From: Paractinoplanes durhamensis
Lineage (GTDB): Bacteria > Actinomycetota > Actinomycetes > Mycobacteriales > Micromonosporaceae
NCBI RefSeq assembly: GCF_016862175.1
Contig: NZ_BOML01000018.1
Location: forward strand, 18,220-82,219
Direction: 5' to 3'
Length of the DNA: 64,000 nt
Shown: piece after piece, positions 1 through 11,519 of the stretch
Numbering within the stretch: the first letter of the stretch is position 1
How the letters are laid out: every line of letters begins with the position of its first letter
Position numbers and translations under genes: made by a program
Notes under the pieces: generated by a model
Seen by the model: only the letters and a program-made list of their open reading frames with translations
Told to the model about the DNA's origin: nothing
Databases searched by the model: none

Positions 1-162
1 TCAGCCTACTGCCCCCTTCCTGCCCCGCCGTCCCCGCACACCCCATTTGCGGGAGCGGGGAGAGCGCTTGCCCGAAGCATCGGCCCGCTGCCCTGCTCCC
101 CGCCCTGCCGAGTCCGAGATCCGACGCAGGAGTGAACAGGATTGACCCTCCGAGTGAATCGT
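1..162. other. Short gene-free edge
   Basis: No convincing gene or strong signal was seen. The stretch lies downstream of the leftward MFS gene and may contain its terminator: a G-rich run near 50-62 can pair loosely with a C-rich run near 95-106, but the match is imperfect. Confidence 0.3.
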
Positions 163-1368
163 TCATCCACCCGCGTGCGGCGCGGAGGGGGCCGGCCCGG
201 CGGAGGGGGCCGGCCTGGCGGAGGAGGGCCGACCGGCGGTAGCGGCCATCGCTCCGATCGCGAGCAGCCCCGCGATCGGGGCGAAGGCGAAGCCGGTGCG
301 GATGGTGGCGTCGGTCAGCGGGCCGGCCAAGGCGGCTCCGGTCGCGCTGCCGACCGTGAAGGCCGTGAAGATCCAGGCGAACGCCTCGACCGCGGTGCCC
401 GGCGGGGCCAGGCGGTCGGCGGCCAGGAAGGCGGCGGTCAGCAGCGGGGGCAGGCCGAAGCCGCTGACGAACTGCAGGACGTACATCAAGCCGGGGGCGG
501 GAACCAGCAGCAGCGGCAGGTAACCGACGGTGAAGCAGGCCGCCAGCAGCGGGAGGCGGCGCAGGGTGCCGGGGCGGGCCCGGGTGTAGAGCAGGCCGCT
601 GACCAGCGCACCCAGCGCCTGGCAGGCCAGCAGCCAGCCGGTCAGGCCGCGGTCGCCGGCCGACTCCGCGTAACCGGTGAGGACGACCGGGATGCTGCCG
701 ACCGCGGCGCCCACGCAGGCGATGCCGACGACCAGGGTGACCAGGCGCGGGACGCGCAGCGGGCCGGCCCAGTGCCGGTGCGCCGGCCGGCCGCGCCAGT
801 GCCGGGTGGCGGGCGCGGCCACGAAGGCGGCGACGCCGATGAGCTGGAGCGCGGCGGCGACGATCAGGGCGGCGGCCGGGCCGGCGACCGCGACGGCGCC
901 CAGGGTGACCAGCGGGCCGACCACGAAGATCACCTCTTGCAGGGCGATGTCCAGGGCGTAGGCGGCGGTCACGTCGGCGGCCGACACGAGATCTGGCCAC
1001 AGCGCCCGCAGGCAGGCCTCCAGCGGGGGAGTGCCCATGCCGGCCAGGGCCGCGCCGATCAGCAGGGGCGCCGGATGGCCGGCGCTGAGGGCGGCGATCA
1101 GGTAGCCGACGGCGGACAGCGACGCCGAGCCGTAGAGCACCGGCGGCTGGCGCCAGCGGTCGATGCCGCGGGCCAGCACCGGGGCGGTGACCGCCATCCC
1201 GGCGGTGAAGACGGCCACCACGATGCCGGCGACGGCGAGGCTGACCGACTGCCGGGCGAACAGCAGCAGGGCGAGGGGTGCGGCCGCGGTCGGCAGCCGG
1301 CCCACCTGGCTGGCGATGAGGACGAGCGGGACCTGCGGCGCGCGCAGGACGACGGAGGCAGCAGGCAT
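163..1368 (-). CDS. MFS transporter
   Basis: A 401-residue very hydrophobic protein with about twelve predicted membrane segments, no long soluble domain, and a short Pro/Ala-rich cytoplasmic tail (last ~20 residues). This is the size and layout of a major facilitator superfamily secondary transporter, probably an exporter driven by the proton gradient; the substrate cannot be read from sequence. The ATG at 1368 is the first start in a long open frame and begins with a short polar stretch before the first helix. It is the leftmost gene, with a possible 49-codon small ORF just upstream on the same strand. Family-level call is firm; function beyond efflux is not. Confidence 0.85.
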   Translation of the reverse strand: MPAASVVLRAPQVPLVLIASQVGRLPTAAAPLALLLFARQSVSLAVAGIVVAVFTAGMAVTAPVLARGIDRWRQPPVLYGSASLSAVGYLIAALSAGHPAPLLIGAALAGMGTPPLEACLRALWPDLVSAADVTAAYALDIALQEVIFVVGPLVTLGAVAVAGPAAALIVAAALQLIGVAAFVAAPATRHWRGRPAHRHWAGPLRVPRLVTLVVGIACVGAAVGSIPVVLTGYAESAGDRGLTGWLLACQALGALVSGLLYTRARPGTLRRLPLLAACFTVGYLPLLLVPAPGLMYVLQFVSGFGLPPLLTAAFLAADRLAPPGTAVEAFAWIFTAFTVGSATGAALAGPLTDATIRTGFAFAPIAGLLAIGAMAATAGRPSSARPAPSAGPAPSAPHAGG

Positions 1369-1424
1369 GACATCGCTCCCGGGCGATGAGAAAGGAAAGG
1401 GGGACGCGCTGGAAACCGCAGCGG

Positions 1425-1574
1425 TCAGGGAGCGAAGTCGGCCCGGTCGTGATCGTTGCCGTAGAGGGGAAGATCAGGCGTGACCCACCGGGCGAGCATC
1501 AGCTGCGCCGCCGCCGACGCACGGCTCGCCCACGGCGGCTGGTGGCAGGTGATGCCGCGCGGTGGGGTGGTCAC
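1425..1574 (-). CDS. Possible small protein, 49 residues
   Basis: A GTG-started frame of 49 codons lies between the NYN-domain gene and the MFS gene, on the same strand as both. It reads as a plausible compact peptide with mixed composition (contains ITCHQPPWASRASAAAQ and later WVTPDLPLYGNDHDRADF) rather than the Arg/Gly/Pro bias of shadow frames. No family is recognised and no clear ribosome site is seen. It could be a genuine small actinobacterial protein or a chance frame. Confidence 0.35.
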   Translation of the reverse strand: MTTPPRGITCHQPPWASRASAAAQLMLARWVTPDLPLYGNDHDRADFAP

Positions 1575-1583
1575 CGCAGAAGA

Positions 1584-1964
1584 CTAGCGCCGGGGGACCG
1601 ATGACGGTCCGCGCACCTCGGCGCCGAGAGCCACGACACGGTCGCGCAGGCCGCGGTCGGCGGTGACGACCACCACTCGGCGGGTGCGGTGCTCACCGCG
1701 TACCAAATCCACGATCTTGTCGTCGCCGGAGTTGGTCGCCCTCGCCAGGGTGACCCCGTTGTCAGCCTGCGGAATTTCCCGGGCCTTGCCTTCCACCACC
1801 AGCGTCACCTCGATGGGTCCGGGCAGGTCAGGCAGGCCGTCGGGGATGATCGCGGCGAGGCTGTCGCGGAGCCGGACGGCCGCCGCGGGCCGGTCTTTCC
1901 ACCAACCGTCGGGCACGGATCCGACAACGTTGGCACCGTCGACGATCACCAGAGGTACGGTCAT
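1584..1964 (-). CDS. NYN-domain (PIN-like) RNase family protein
   Basis: A 126-residue protein opening with VPLVIVDGANVVGS, the first-strand Asp/Asn motif of the NYN/YacP-like branch of PIN-fold nucleases, and ending with VVVVTADRGLRDRV, which carries the later metal-binding Asp of the fold. Such proteins are metal-dependent ribonucleases or RNA-binding relatives in the cytoplasm. A much longer open frame runs upstream through the antisense of the Clp gene, but only the part from ATG 1964 looks like protein, and this start leaves a normal gap to the divergent Clp gene. The partner RNA is unknown. Confidence 0.8.
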   Translation of the reverse strand: MTVPLVIVDGANVVGSVPDGWWKDRPAAAVRLRDSLAAIIPDGLPDLPGPIEVTLVVEGKAREIPQADNGVTLARATNSGDDKIVDLVRGEHRTRRVVVVTADRGLRDRVVALGAEVRGPSSVPRR

Positions 1965-2072
1965 GAAGTTGAGCGTACCCGTGTCAAGTTTCCGTGAAAT
2001 GTGGGAATCAACCGATGGCCGGGCGTGCTGCATCGGGGGCAACAGAGGACGTACCAGGAGAGAAGAAGACTT

Positions 2073-4571
<2,499 letters not shown>

Positions 4572-4574
4572 GTC

Positions 4575-5570
4575 TCAGGTCGCGCTCAAGGACGTCATGT
4601 TCTCCACCGAGCCGCCTCCCAGGTGCGGGTAGTCCCGGGTCCACTCCACATAGAGCGGATTCCGGGCCACCACCTCCTGGTAGGCGGCTTGCGCCATCTC
4701 GATCAGCTTGGGGGCGCTGCGGGCAGCCGGCGATTCCGGGTGCCAGCCCAGCACCTGCCGCCAGCGCAGCGGGGCGGTGCGGATCGGCCGGGAGGTCAGC
4801 CCGGCCGGCGGGCGGAACGTCGGCTGGCACAGGCCGAGCGCGAGCCCGGACTCGACCATGTCGACGCAGCCGCGCACGTCGGTCTCGAGGACCCGGCGCG
4901 GGGTGAAGCCGGCCCGGGCGCAGGCCGCCGCGAAACACTCGGCGAAGCAGCCGTCGCCGGTGCTGCCCACCCACTGCTCGTGGGCCAGCTCGGCCAGGTC
5001 GACGTCGACCTCCTTGGTGGCCGGGTGGTCGTCGGGCATCAGCACGCAGACCGCGTCGACCGCGACGGTCTGCCAGACCAGGCCGTAGTCGGCGGCCGGC
5101 ATCGCGTCGCCGCACACGCCCACCTGGGCGTAGTCGAGCTTGCCACCCTGCAGCATGGTGGCCAGTTCCTCCACGTAGTACGACGCGTGGGTGGTGATCT
5201 GGGCGTCGGGCTGGGCCATCGAGAGCCGGTAGATCATGCCGCCGAGGATCGGTCCGCCGAGGGCGCCGACGCGGTAGCGGCTCATCGTCTCGGACCCGGA
5301 CGCGCCCGCGAGCCGGGCCGCCTCGTCCTGCAGGCCCTTCATCGCGGGCAGCAGCACCCGGGCGCGGGAGAGGACGAGCTCGCCGAGAGCGGTCGGCCGG
5401 GCGCCGCGCCGGTCCCGCTCGAACAGGGGACCGCCGAGGGTGCGTTCGATGCGCTGAAGTTGCGCGGTCAGGGCAGGCTGGGCAAGCCCGAGCTGTGACG
5501 CCGCCTTGGTCACGCTGCCGGTTTCCGCGATGGCACAGACAACCTTGAGATGTCGCAACTCCAGGTTCAT
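4575..5570 (-). CDS. LysR-family transcriptional regulator
   Basis: A 331-residue regulator with the N-terminal winged helix-turn-helix of LysR proteins (residues 1-60; ELRHLKVVCAIAETGSVTKA then LGLAQPALTAQLQRIERTLG) followed by a periplasmic-binding-protein-like effector domain (about 95-300). LysR proteins are usually tetrameric and sense a small ligand. The gene ends three bases from the convergent Clp gene. Upstream lies about 100 bp shared with the end of the hemerythrin gene, so no divergently paired target is obvious and the regulon cannot be guessed. Confidence 0.9.
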   Translation of the reverse strand: MNLELRHLKVVCAIAETGSVTKAASQLGLAQPALTAQLQRIERTLGGPLFERDRRGARPTALGELVLSRARVLLPAMKGLQDEAARLAGASGSETMSRYRVGALGGPILGGMIYRLSMAQPDAQITTHASYYVEELATMLQGGKLDYAQVGVCGDAMPAADYGLVWQTVAVDAVCVLMPDDHPATKEVDVDLAELAHEQWVGSTGDGCFAECFAAACARAGFTPRRVLETDVRGCVDMVESGLALGLCQPTFRPPAGLTSRPIRTAPLRWRQVLGWHPESPAARSAPKLIEMAQAAYQEVVARNPLYVEWTRDYPHLGGGSVENMTSLSAT

Positions 5571-5670
5571 AGCGTGACGTTAGGGCTTCAAATGCATCGA
5601 AGGCTAGCCCTGGAGCCTGCCGAAAGATCCGCTACGTGTGACAAAACAGTTACGTAACCGGGCGGTAACA

Positions 5671-6252
5671 TTACAAATCGCCGAGGTATGTCGTACGTCT
5701 AGTAACGACATCGCGTAATTTGTCGACCACCGCGACGGCCGGATCGACAATCTTATTCCAGGGCGGGGTCGACGGGGTGCCCGGATGCGGACGGGTCGGC
5801 GCGGCCTCCTCGGCCATCTCCACCCGGTTACCGACCCGGATCAGATCCTCCACCGGGACCATCTGCATGAGCACCGGGAGCAACTCCTCGGCGTCGGCCG
5901 CCACGTGCCGTCGCACCGCCTCGGCCACCTCGGCAGCGGCCGGCTCACCCCGGTCGAGCTTCTTGAGGAGGACCAGGAGGGCGTTGTCCTCGGCCAGCTC
6001 GCGGGCCGCCAGGTCCTCGCCGCCCGGAACCACCTTCTTGATGGCCGGGTAGAGGTACTGCTCCTCGGCGGAGAGGTGCCGGGAGAGCTCGGCGATCATG
6101 ACGCTCGCCAGGCGCCGGTTCTCCGGATCGTCGCGGAGACGATCGCTGAGCGACACGAGTGAGAGATGCTGCTCGTTCAGGACATCGATCACGTTGCGAC
6201 CGGTGGTCTCGCCGCCGACCGGCGGGAGCGGGGGAAGATTCAGCGCGGACAC
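5671..6252 (-). CDS. Hemerythrin HHE-domain protein
   Basis: A 193-residue soluble protein whose residues 20-150 form the four-helix HHE cation-binding domain: VLNEQHLSLVSLSDRL, then LSRHLSAEEQYLYPAIKK, then VRRHVAADAEELLPVL give the His/Glu pattern that binds a di-iron centre. The last ~45 residues are Pro-rich and probably flexible. Such proteins bind oxygen or NO or sense iron/redox state. It is transcribed away from the M20 peptidase gene, 54 bp apart, so the two may share a regulatory region. The role here is unknown. Confidence 0.85.
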   Translation of the reverse strand: MSALNLPPLPPVGGETTGRNVIDVLNEQHLSLVSLSDRLRDDPENRRLASVMIAELSRHLSAEEQYLYPAIKKVVPGGEDLAARELAEDNALLVLLKKLDRGEPAAAEVAEAVRRHVAADAEELLPVLMQMVPVEDLIRVGNRVEMAEEAAPTRPHPGTPSTPPWNKIVDPAVAVVDKLRDVVTRRTTYLGDL

Positions 6253-6306
6253 GGCACCGCCGGTACCCGACCGGATGATTTATCAAACTCCTGGTAAGAA
6301 GGGCGG

Positions 6307-7614
6307 ATGAACACGACCGCCGCCGCGGAGGTCACGAGCATCTGCCGTGATCTGCTGCGCATCGACACCACGAACACCGGCGACCCGGAGACCACGGTCG
6401 GGGAACGCGTTGCCGCCGAGTACGTGGCGGCGAAGCTCGACGAAGTCGGCATCGAGTACGAGGTGCACGAGTCAGCCCCGAAACGGGCCAACCTGATCGC
6501 CCGGATCCCCGGCGCCGACCGCACCCGCGGGGCCCTGCTCGTGCACGGCCACCTCGACGTGGTCCCGGCCGACGCGTCCGAGTGGTCGGTCCCGCCGTTC
6601 GCCGGCGAGGAGAAGGACGGCTTCCTGTGGGGCCGGGGCGCGATCGACATGAAGGACTTCGACGCCATGATGCTGGCCGTCGTCCGCGACTGGAAGCGCA
6701 CCGGTTACGTGCCGCCCCGCGACATCGTGCTGGCCTACACCGCCGACGAGGAAGCCGGCATGGAGTACGGCTCGCAGTTCCTCGTCAAGAAGCACCGCGA
6801 CCTGTTCGAGGGCTGCACCGAGGCGATCGGCGAGGTCGGCGGGTACTCCTACACGGTGAACGACAACATGCGCCTCTACCTGGTGCAGACCGCCGAGAAG
6901 GGGCTGAACTGGCTGCGCCTGCACGCCACCGGCCGGCCCGGGCACGGCTCGTTCATCCACGACGACAACGCGGTCACCGCGCTGAGTGAGGCGGTCGCCG
7001 CGGTCGGCCGGCACCGGTTCCCGGTGGTGGTCACCCCGACCGTCCGCCGGTTCCTGCAGGAGGTGTCCGACGCGCTCGGCATCGACCTCGACCCGGACGA
7101 CCCGGAGCTGGCGGTGTCGAAGCTGGGCCCGATCGCCAACCTGATCGGCGCGACCATCCGGAACACCGCGAACCCGACCCGGCTGCAGGCCGGCTACAAG
7201 GACAACGTGATCCCCGGCCGGGCGTCCGCCACCATCGACTGCCGCACCCTTCCGGGGGAGGCCGAGTCGTTCCTGGCCGAGCTGCGCGACCTGATCGGCC
7301 CGGACATCGAGATCGAGCACATTCAGCAGCAGCCGGCGGTGGAGACCGAGTTCGGCGGGGCGCTGGTCGACGCCATGGGGGCGGCCCTGCGGGCCGAGGA
7401 CCCGGGGGCCCGGACGGTGCCGTACCTCATGTCCGGGGGCACCGACGCGAAGGCGTTCGCGACGCTTGGTATCAACTGTTTCGGGTTCGCGCCGCTGCGC
7501 CTTCCCCCGGACCTCAACTTCGCCGCGCTGTTCCATGGCATCGACGAGCGGGTTCCGGTGGAGGGACTAGAGTTCGGCGTGCGTGTACTGGACCGCTTGC
7601 TCCGAAACAGTTGA
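6307..7614 (+). CDS. M20-family metallopeptidase
   Basis: A 435-residue zinc hydrolase of the M20/M25/M40 family (carboxypeptidase G2, DapE, ArgE and relatives). Visible metal ligands are His82 in LLVHGHLDVVPAD, Asp114 in GRGAIDMKDF, and the Glu pair at 148-149 in YTADEEAG, where the first Glu is the catalytic base. The conserved GTDAK motif lies near residue 380. Length matches the dipeptidase/ArgE-like subgroup of actinobacteria. It probably hydrolyses an N-acylated amino acid or dipeptide in the cytoplasm; the substrate is not determinable. Confidence 0.9.
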   Translation: MNTTAAAEVTSICRDLLRIDTTNTGDPETTVGERVAAEYVAAKLDEVGIEYEVHESAPKRANLIARIPGADRTRGALLVHGHLDVVPADASEWSVPPFAGEEKDGFLWGRGAIDMKDFDAMMLAVVRDWKRTGYVPPRDIVLAYTADEEAGMEYGSQFLVKKHRDLFEGCTEAIGEVGGYSYTVNDNMRLYLVQTAEKGLNWLRLHATGRPGHGSFIHDDNAVTALSEAVAAVGRHRFPVVVTPTVRRFLQEVSDALGIDLDPDDPELAVSKLGPIANLIGATIRNTANPTRLQAGYKDNVIPGRASATIDCRTLPGEAESFLAELRDLIGPDIEIEHIQQQPAVETEFGGALVDAMGAALRAEDPGARTVPYLMSGGTDAKAFATLGINCFGFAPLRLPPDLNFAALFHGIDERVPVEGLEFGVRVLDRLLRNS

Positions 7615-7644
7615 TTTTTCCGTTTTCCCGGAGGGACCCGATAG

Positions 7645-8316
7645 ATGACCGACCAGAACGCGGAACTCGATGCCGCTCTCGAGGCGGTAGTTGAGGCCGC
7701 CAAGGCGCATCTCGCGGCGGTCAAGGCGGCCGCCGGCCGTATCGATGACGACGACGTCTGGCAGGCGTACGTCAACCTGAACAACGCCTCATTCGCGTAC
7801 GACGAGAAGCTTCTCGACGCGTTCGGTGAGGTCACGCCGTGGGATGTCGAGTCGATCGACCCGGACGAGGCCGACCAGCGCTTCGGCCTGGGCGTCGACG
7901 GCTACGACGCGGCCGAGTCGACCGACCCCTACCCGCAGGTGATCTCGGTGCGCCAGCGCCGCGACTACCGGGTGCCGAGCGTCTCGGCGCTGCTGCGGGT
8001 GGCCGATGCGGCCCGCCGCAACTCGGTGCCGGAGGACGAGGCCGCCGGTGCGGTCGAGAGTGTCGGCGAGGCCGTGCTCGAGCTGCTGCAGGCCGGCGAC
8101 GGTTCGCTGTCGTCGCTCGACGTGCCCGAGCTGGAGCCGCTCGACGGCCTGCTGACCGTGAGCGAGATCGCGGAGCCGCTCGACCTCGAGGCCTTCGAGG
8201 ACTCGGACGGCGACGGCCCGTTCGCCCCCCGCGAGGGTGACCTGCTCGTGGGCCGGCTCGACGAGCACCCGTTCCTTCCCGATGAGGAAGAGGACCACGC
8301 CGGGCACAACCACTAG
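7645..8316 (+). CDS. Conserved hypothetical acidic protein
   Basis: A 223-residue strongly acidic protein with no recognised domain. The N-terminal ~75 residues look helical (Ala/Val-rich, then DDDVWQAYVNLNNASFAYDEKL), the centre contains VISVRQRRDYRVPSV, and the tail is Asp/Glu-rich and ends in a His cluster (DHAGHNH). It starts 30 bases after the M20 gene with a GGAGGGA ribosome site, so the two are probably co-transcribed. It looks like a real, actinobacteria-restricted protein of unknown function. Confidence 0.75.
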   Translation: MTDQNAELDAALEAVVEAAKAHLAAVKAAAGRIDDDDVWQAYVNLNNASFAYDEKLLDAFGEVTPWDVESIDPDEADQRFGLGVDGYDAAESTDPYPQVISVRQRRDYRVPSVSALLRVADAARRNSVPEDEAAGAVESVGEAVLELLQAGDGSLSSLDVPELEPLDGLLTVSEIAEPLDLEAFEDSDGDGPFAPREGDLLVGRLDEHPFLPDEEEDHAGHNH

Positions 8317-8323
8317 CAGCTGA

Positions 8324-8515
8324 CTAGTACGACAGACCCGGCTGGGAGTTCGGCTGGACGCGGCGCCGGAGCACCACTTTCCGGCTGCCGTCCCGGAACA
8401 GCTGCACCCGGGCCAACTCCCAGCCGGAGAACTCCGCCTGTATCGCGAGCTGCGCCGCTGCGGTCAACCGATCGACGTTCGAGGGCAATCGCAGCGGCGC
8501 ATATTCGTAATCCAT
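8324..8515 (-). CDS. DUF5703-like small protein
   Basis: A 63-residue protein beginning MDYEYAPLRLPSNVDRLTAA and containing GWELARVQLFRDGSRKVVLR. The pattern (DYEY.PLR..., then GWEL..V..F.DG.R.V.LRR) is that of the short actinobacterial family named DUF5703. The ATG at 8515 fits this family; the longer open frame to 8617 adds residues not expected in it and overlaps the end of the neighbouring aldo/keto reductase region. Function unknown. Confidence 0.75.
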   Translation of the reverse strand: MDYEYAPLRLPSNVDRLTAAAQLAIQAEFSGWELARVQLFRDGSRKVVLRRRVQPNSQPGLSY

Positions 8516-8549
8516 GACGTCTAATATGCGCTCACGATCCACCGGTCGG

Positions 8550-9545
8550 CTACCCCTCGGAATCGGGGTACCCGACGCCCTCACGCTCGGGATATCCGAC
8601 GTCGATGGCGGACACATCGTCGAGCGCGCCGGCGATTTCCGCGGGCAGTGTCAGGTCCTCACTCTGCAGCGCGCCCTGCAGCTGGGCGGCGGTGCGGGCA
8701 CCCAGGATCGGGGCGGCCACGCCGGGCCGGTCGCGGACCCAGGCGATCGACACCTCGATCGGGGAGACCCCGAGGCCGGCCGCCGCGGTCGCCACCGCCT
8801 GCACGATGCTCGAGCTGCGCGGCTCCAGATAGGTCTGCACGAAGCCGGCCAGGTGCTCGGTGGCGGCCCGCGAGTCGAGCGGCCGGCCGTTGCGGTATTT
8901 CCCGGTGAGCACCCCCCGGCCCAGCGGCGACCAGGCCAGCACGCCGAACCCGAGCGCGGTGGAGGCGGGCAGCAGCTCGCGCTCGATGCCGCGCTCCAGC
9001 AGCGAATACTCCATCTGGCTGGCGACGATCGGGGCCCGGCCCGGATAGGCGGACTGCCAGGTCGCGGCGCGGGTGGTCTGCCAGGCCGCGAAGTTGGACA
9101 CGCCGACGTAGCGGACCCGGCCGGACGAGACGGCGTGGTCGAGCGCGGCCAGGGTCTCCTCGAGCGGGGTGACCGTGTCGTACCCGTGCACCTGCCACAG
9201 GTCGACGTAGTCGGTGCCGAGCCGGCGCAGCGACGCGTCCAGCGAGCGCAGCAGGTTGCCCCGGGAGCCGTCGCGGCGGCGGTAACCATACGGAGTCAGG
9301 CCGGCCTTGGTGGCGATCACCACTTCGTCGCGCGGCACCAGGTGGTCGAGCAGCGAGCCGATCACCGCCTCGGCGTCACCATCGCCGTACACATCGGCGG
9401 TGTCGATGGTGGTGCCGCCGGCCTCCAGGTAGAACTTGAGCTGGGCGGCCGCGTCGTCGGGATCGGTGTCCCGTCCCCAGGTCATGGTGCCGAGCGCGAG
9501 CCGGGAGACCGCCAGCCCGCTTCGGCCGAGCGGTCGCTGTTGCAC
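8550..9545 (-). CDS. Aldo/keto reductase
   Basis: A 331-residue NAD(P)H-dependent oxidoreductase with a TIM-barrel fold. Motifs include GTTIDTADVYG (catalytic Asp and Tyr), VIATKAG (catalytic Lys), YVDLWQVHGYD (catalytic His) and the later SPLGRGVLTGKY. Length and motifs are normal for the family. It starts with GTG; a TAAGGT box ends 6 bases upstream with no ribosome site, suggesting a leaderless message. The C-terminus carries a small repeated motif (GYPEREGVGYPDSEG), probably a disordered tail. Substrate unknown. Confidence 0.9.
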   Translation of the reverse strand: MQQRPLGRSGLAVSRLALGTMTWGRDTDPDDAAAQLKFYLEAGGTTIDTADVYGDGDAEAVIGSLLDHLVPRDEVVIATKAGLTPYGYRRRDGSRGNLLRSLDASLRRLGTDYVDLWQVHGYDTVTPLEETLAALDHAVSSGRVRYVGVSNFAAWQTTRAATWQSAYPGRAPIVASQMEYSLLERGIERELLPASTALGFGVLAWSPLGRGVLTGKYRNGRPLDSRAATEHLAGFVQTYLEPRSSSIVQAVATAAAGLGVSPIEVSIAWVRDRPGVAAPILGARTAAQLQGALQSEDLTLPAEIAGALDDVSAIDVGYPEREGVGYPDSEG

Positions 9546-9551
9546 GAGTGA

Positions 9552-9557
9552 ACCTTA
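9552..9557 (-). promoter_or_regulatory. -10 box, leaderless aldo/keto reductase
   Basis: TAAGGT on the minus strand ends six bases before the GTG at 9545. This fits the TANNNT -10 of actinobacterial promoters with the start codon at or next to the transcription start. Confidence 0.55.
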
Positions 9558-9677
9558 TTCGCACTGTGTCCGTAGGGAAATGCTCCGGCCCAGGTCAACC
9601 GCGTCGGTTACCGGACGGAAACTACGCAGCGTGGGTGGATAGGCTCGCAGACAGGAACGGCAAAACCTGGAGGACAC

Positions 9678-10730
9678 GTGCGGCTCGGAATCAGCCTCGG
9701 ATATCAGGCGGCGTGGACGACGCCCGCCGATCACCTGGCGATGGCCCAGGAGGCGGATCGGCTCGGCTTCGCGGTGGCCTGGTCGGCCGAGGCGTACGGG
9801 TCGGACGCGGTCAGCATGCTCGCCTGGATGGCCGGCCAGACCCGGCAGATCGATCTGGGCGCGGCCGTGATGCAGATCCCGGCGCGCACCCCGGCGATGA
9901 CCGCGATGACCGCGGCCACCATCGACGCGCTCTCCGGCGGCCGGTTCCGGCTCGGCCTGGGCGTCTCCGGCCCGCAGGTCTCCGAGGGCTGGCACGGTGT
10001 CCGGTTCGCCAAGCCGCTGCAGCGCACCAGGGAATATGTCGACATCGTCAAGATGGCGCTGGCCCGCCAGCCGGTCTCCTACCAGGGGCAGCACTACACG
10101 CTGCCGCTGCCGGACGGCGCGGGCAAGGCCCTCAAGCTGGGCTTCCGGCCGCCGCGCACGGACATCCCGATCTACCTGGCCGCGGTCGGCCCGAAAAACC
10201 TGGAGCTGGCCGGTGAGGTCGCCGACGGCTGGCTGGCGATCTTCTTCGCGCCCGACGCCGCGGGCGAATACCTGCAGCACATCGAGCGCGGCCGGGCCAA
10301 GCGCGGGCTCGGCCTGACCGGTTTCGACGTGGCGCCGACGGTCCCGGTGGTGATCGGCGACAACGCCGCCTGGTGCGCCGACGTGGTGCGGCCGTACGCG
10401 GCGCTCTACGTGGGCGGCATGGGCAGCCGGGAGCAGAACTTCTACAACCAGCTCGCGGTCCGGATGGGCTACGCCGACGCCGCCAAGAAGGTGCAGGATC
10501 TCTATCTGAGCGGCCAGAAGGCGGAGGCGGCCGAGGCGATCCCGCAGGAGTTCATCGAGCGCACCTCGATCGTCGGCAACAAGATCCAGGTCAAGGAACG
10601 CATCAAGCAGTACGCGGCGGCCGGCGTCGGCACCCTCTCGATCAGCCCGTACGTCGGCGATCTGAAGAGCGGCATCGACACCCTGCGGATCGTCGCCGAG
10701 GCGTACGAAGAGTCCGGCGTGGCCGAATAA
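9678..10730 (+). CDS. LLM-class F420-dependent oxidoreductase
   Basis: A 350-residue luciferase-like TIM-barrel protein. The opening MRLGISLGYQ, the segment ADRLGFAVAWSAEAYGSD, and AVGPKNLELAGEVADGWL are typical of the F420-binding (rather than FMN) actinobacterial group. Members transfer hydride from reduced F420 to diverse substrates. The GTG start at 9678 follows a GGAGGA ribosome site; a TAGGCT box about 30 bases upstream could be the -10 of a leadered transcript. The stop overlaps the start of the phosphatase gene (TAATG), so the two are translationally coupled. Confidence 0.9.
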   Translation: MRLGISLGYQAAWTTPADHLAMAQEADRLGFAVAWSAEAYGSDAVSMLAWMAGQTRQIDLGAAVMQIPARTPAMTAMTAATIDALSGGRFRLGLGVSGPQVSEGWHGVRFAKPLQRTREYVDIVKMALARQPVSYQGQHYTLPLPDGAGKALKLGFRPPRTDIPIYLAAVGPKNLELAGEVADGWLAIFFAPDAAGEYLQHIERGRAKRGLGLTGFDVAPTVPVVIGDNAAWCADVVRPYAALYVGGMGSREQNFYNQLAVRMGYADAAKKVQDLYLSGQKAEAAEAIPQEFIERTSIVGNKIQVKERIKQYAAAGVGTLSISPYVGDLKSGIDTLRIVAEAYEESGVAE

Positions 10731-11410
10731 TGGCCACCGTCCTCCTGCTGCGGCATGGGCGCACGACGGCCAACGCCAGTGGCGAGCTGGCCGGCCGCCG
10801 TCCGGTCGACCTCGACGAGACCGGCCGTACGCAGGCCGAGCGGGCGGGGGATCGGCTGCGCCCCCTGCCCTTGGCCGCGGTGGTGTCGAGCCCGCTCAAG
10901 CGCTGCCGCAACACGGTCGAGCTTGCCCTGCCCGAATCCGACATATACGAAGATGACGGATTGATCGAGTGCGGCTACGGCGACTGGGAGGGTCAAAAGC
11001 TCAAGGACCTGAGCAAAGAGCCGCTCTGGTCGGTCGTCCAGCAGCACCCGAGCGCGGCGGTCTTCCCGAACGGTGAGGCCATGTCGGATATGTCGGCCAG
11101 GGCCATCGGCACCATCCGCCGCTGGGACGCCAAGATCACCGAGGAGCACGGGCCGGAGGCGCTCTGGCTCGCCTGCACCCACGGTGATGTGATCAAGGCC
11201 ATCATCGCCGACGCGCTCGGCCTGCACCTCGACCAGTTCCAGCGGATCGTCGCCGACCCGGCCTCGATCAGCGTGATCCGGTACACCCCGACCCGGCCGT
11301 TCGTCGTCCGGGTCAACGAGGGCGGGGACCTGCGCACCCTCGTACCCCCCAAAAGCACCGGCACCGACTCGGACGCCGCGGTCGGCGGCGGGGCCGGCGC
11401 GGGCGTCTGA
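10730..11410 (+). CDS. Histidine phosphatase, MSMEG_4193-like
   Basis: A 226-residue phosphoglycerate-mutase-like phosphatase. The RHG motif LLLRHGRTTAN supplies the phosphorylated histidine, SSPLKRC a phosphate-binding arginine, and ACTHGDVIKA the second histidine. In actinobacteria this protein sits immediately before DUF3090 and SCO1664-family genes (for example Rv2135c-Rv2134c-Rv2133c), as it does here. The ATG shares one base with the stop of the LLM oxidoreductase. The C-terminal ~25 residues are Gly/Ala/Asp-rich and probably disordered. Substrate unknown. Confidence 0.9.
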   Translation: MATVLLLRHGRTTANASGELAGRRPVDLDETGRTQAERAGDRLRPLPLAAVVSSPLKRCRNTVELALPESDIYEDDGLIECGYGDWEGQKLKDLSKEPLWSVVQQHPSAAVFPNGEAMSDMSARAIGTIRRWDAKITEEHGPEALWLACTHGDVIKAIIADALGLHLDQFQRIVADPASISVIRYTPTRPFVVRVNEGGDLRTLVPPKSTGTDSDAAVGGGAGAGV

Positions 11411-11506
11411 CACCTTTGTGTGACCGGCGTGTTACCCCTGGTGGGTGTCGGTTGCGCCCTCGGCGAACCGGGGCACGCAGGGTGCGCGATCCGCGGCAAG
11501 GGTCGA

Positions 11507-11512
11507 TAGGGT
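11507..11512 (+). promoter_or_regulatory. -10 box, leaderless DUF3090 gene
   Basis: TAGGGT ends seven bases before the ATG at 11520; no ribosome site precedes the start. This supports 11520 rather than the in-frame upstream ATG at 11445. Confidence 0.6.
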
Positions 11513-11519
11513 TGTTCGC

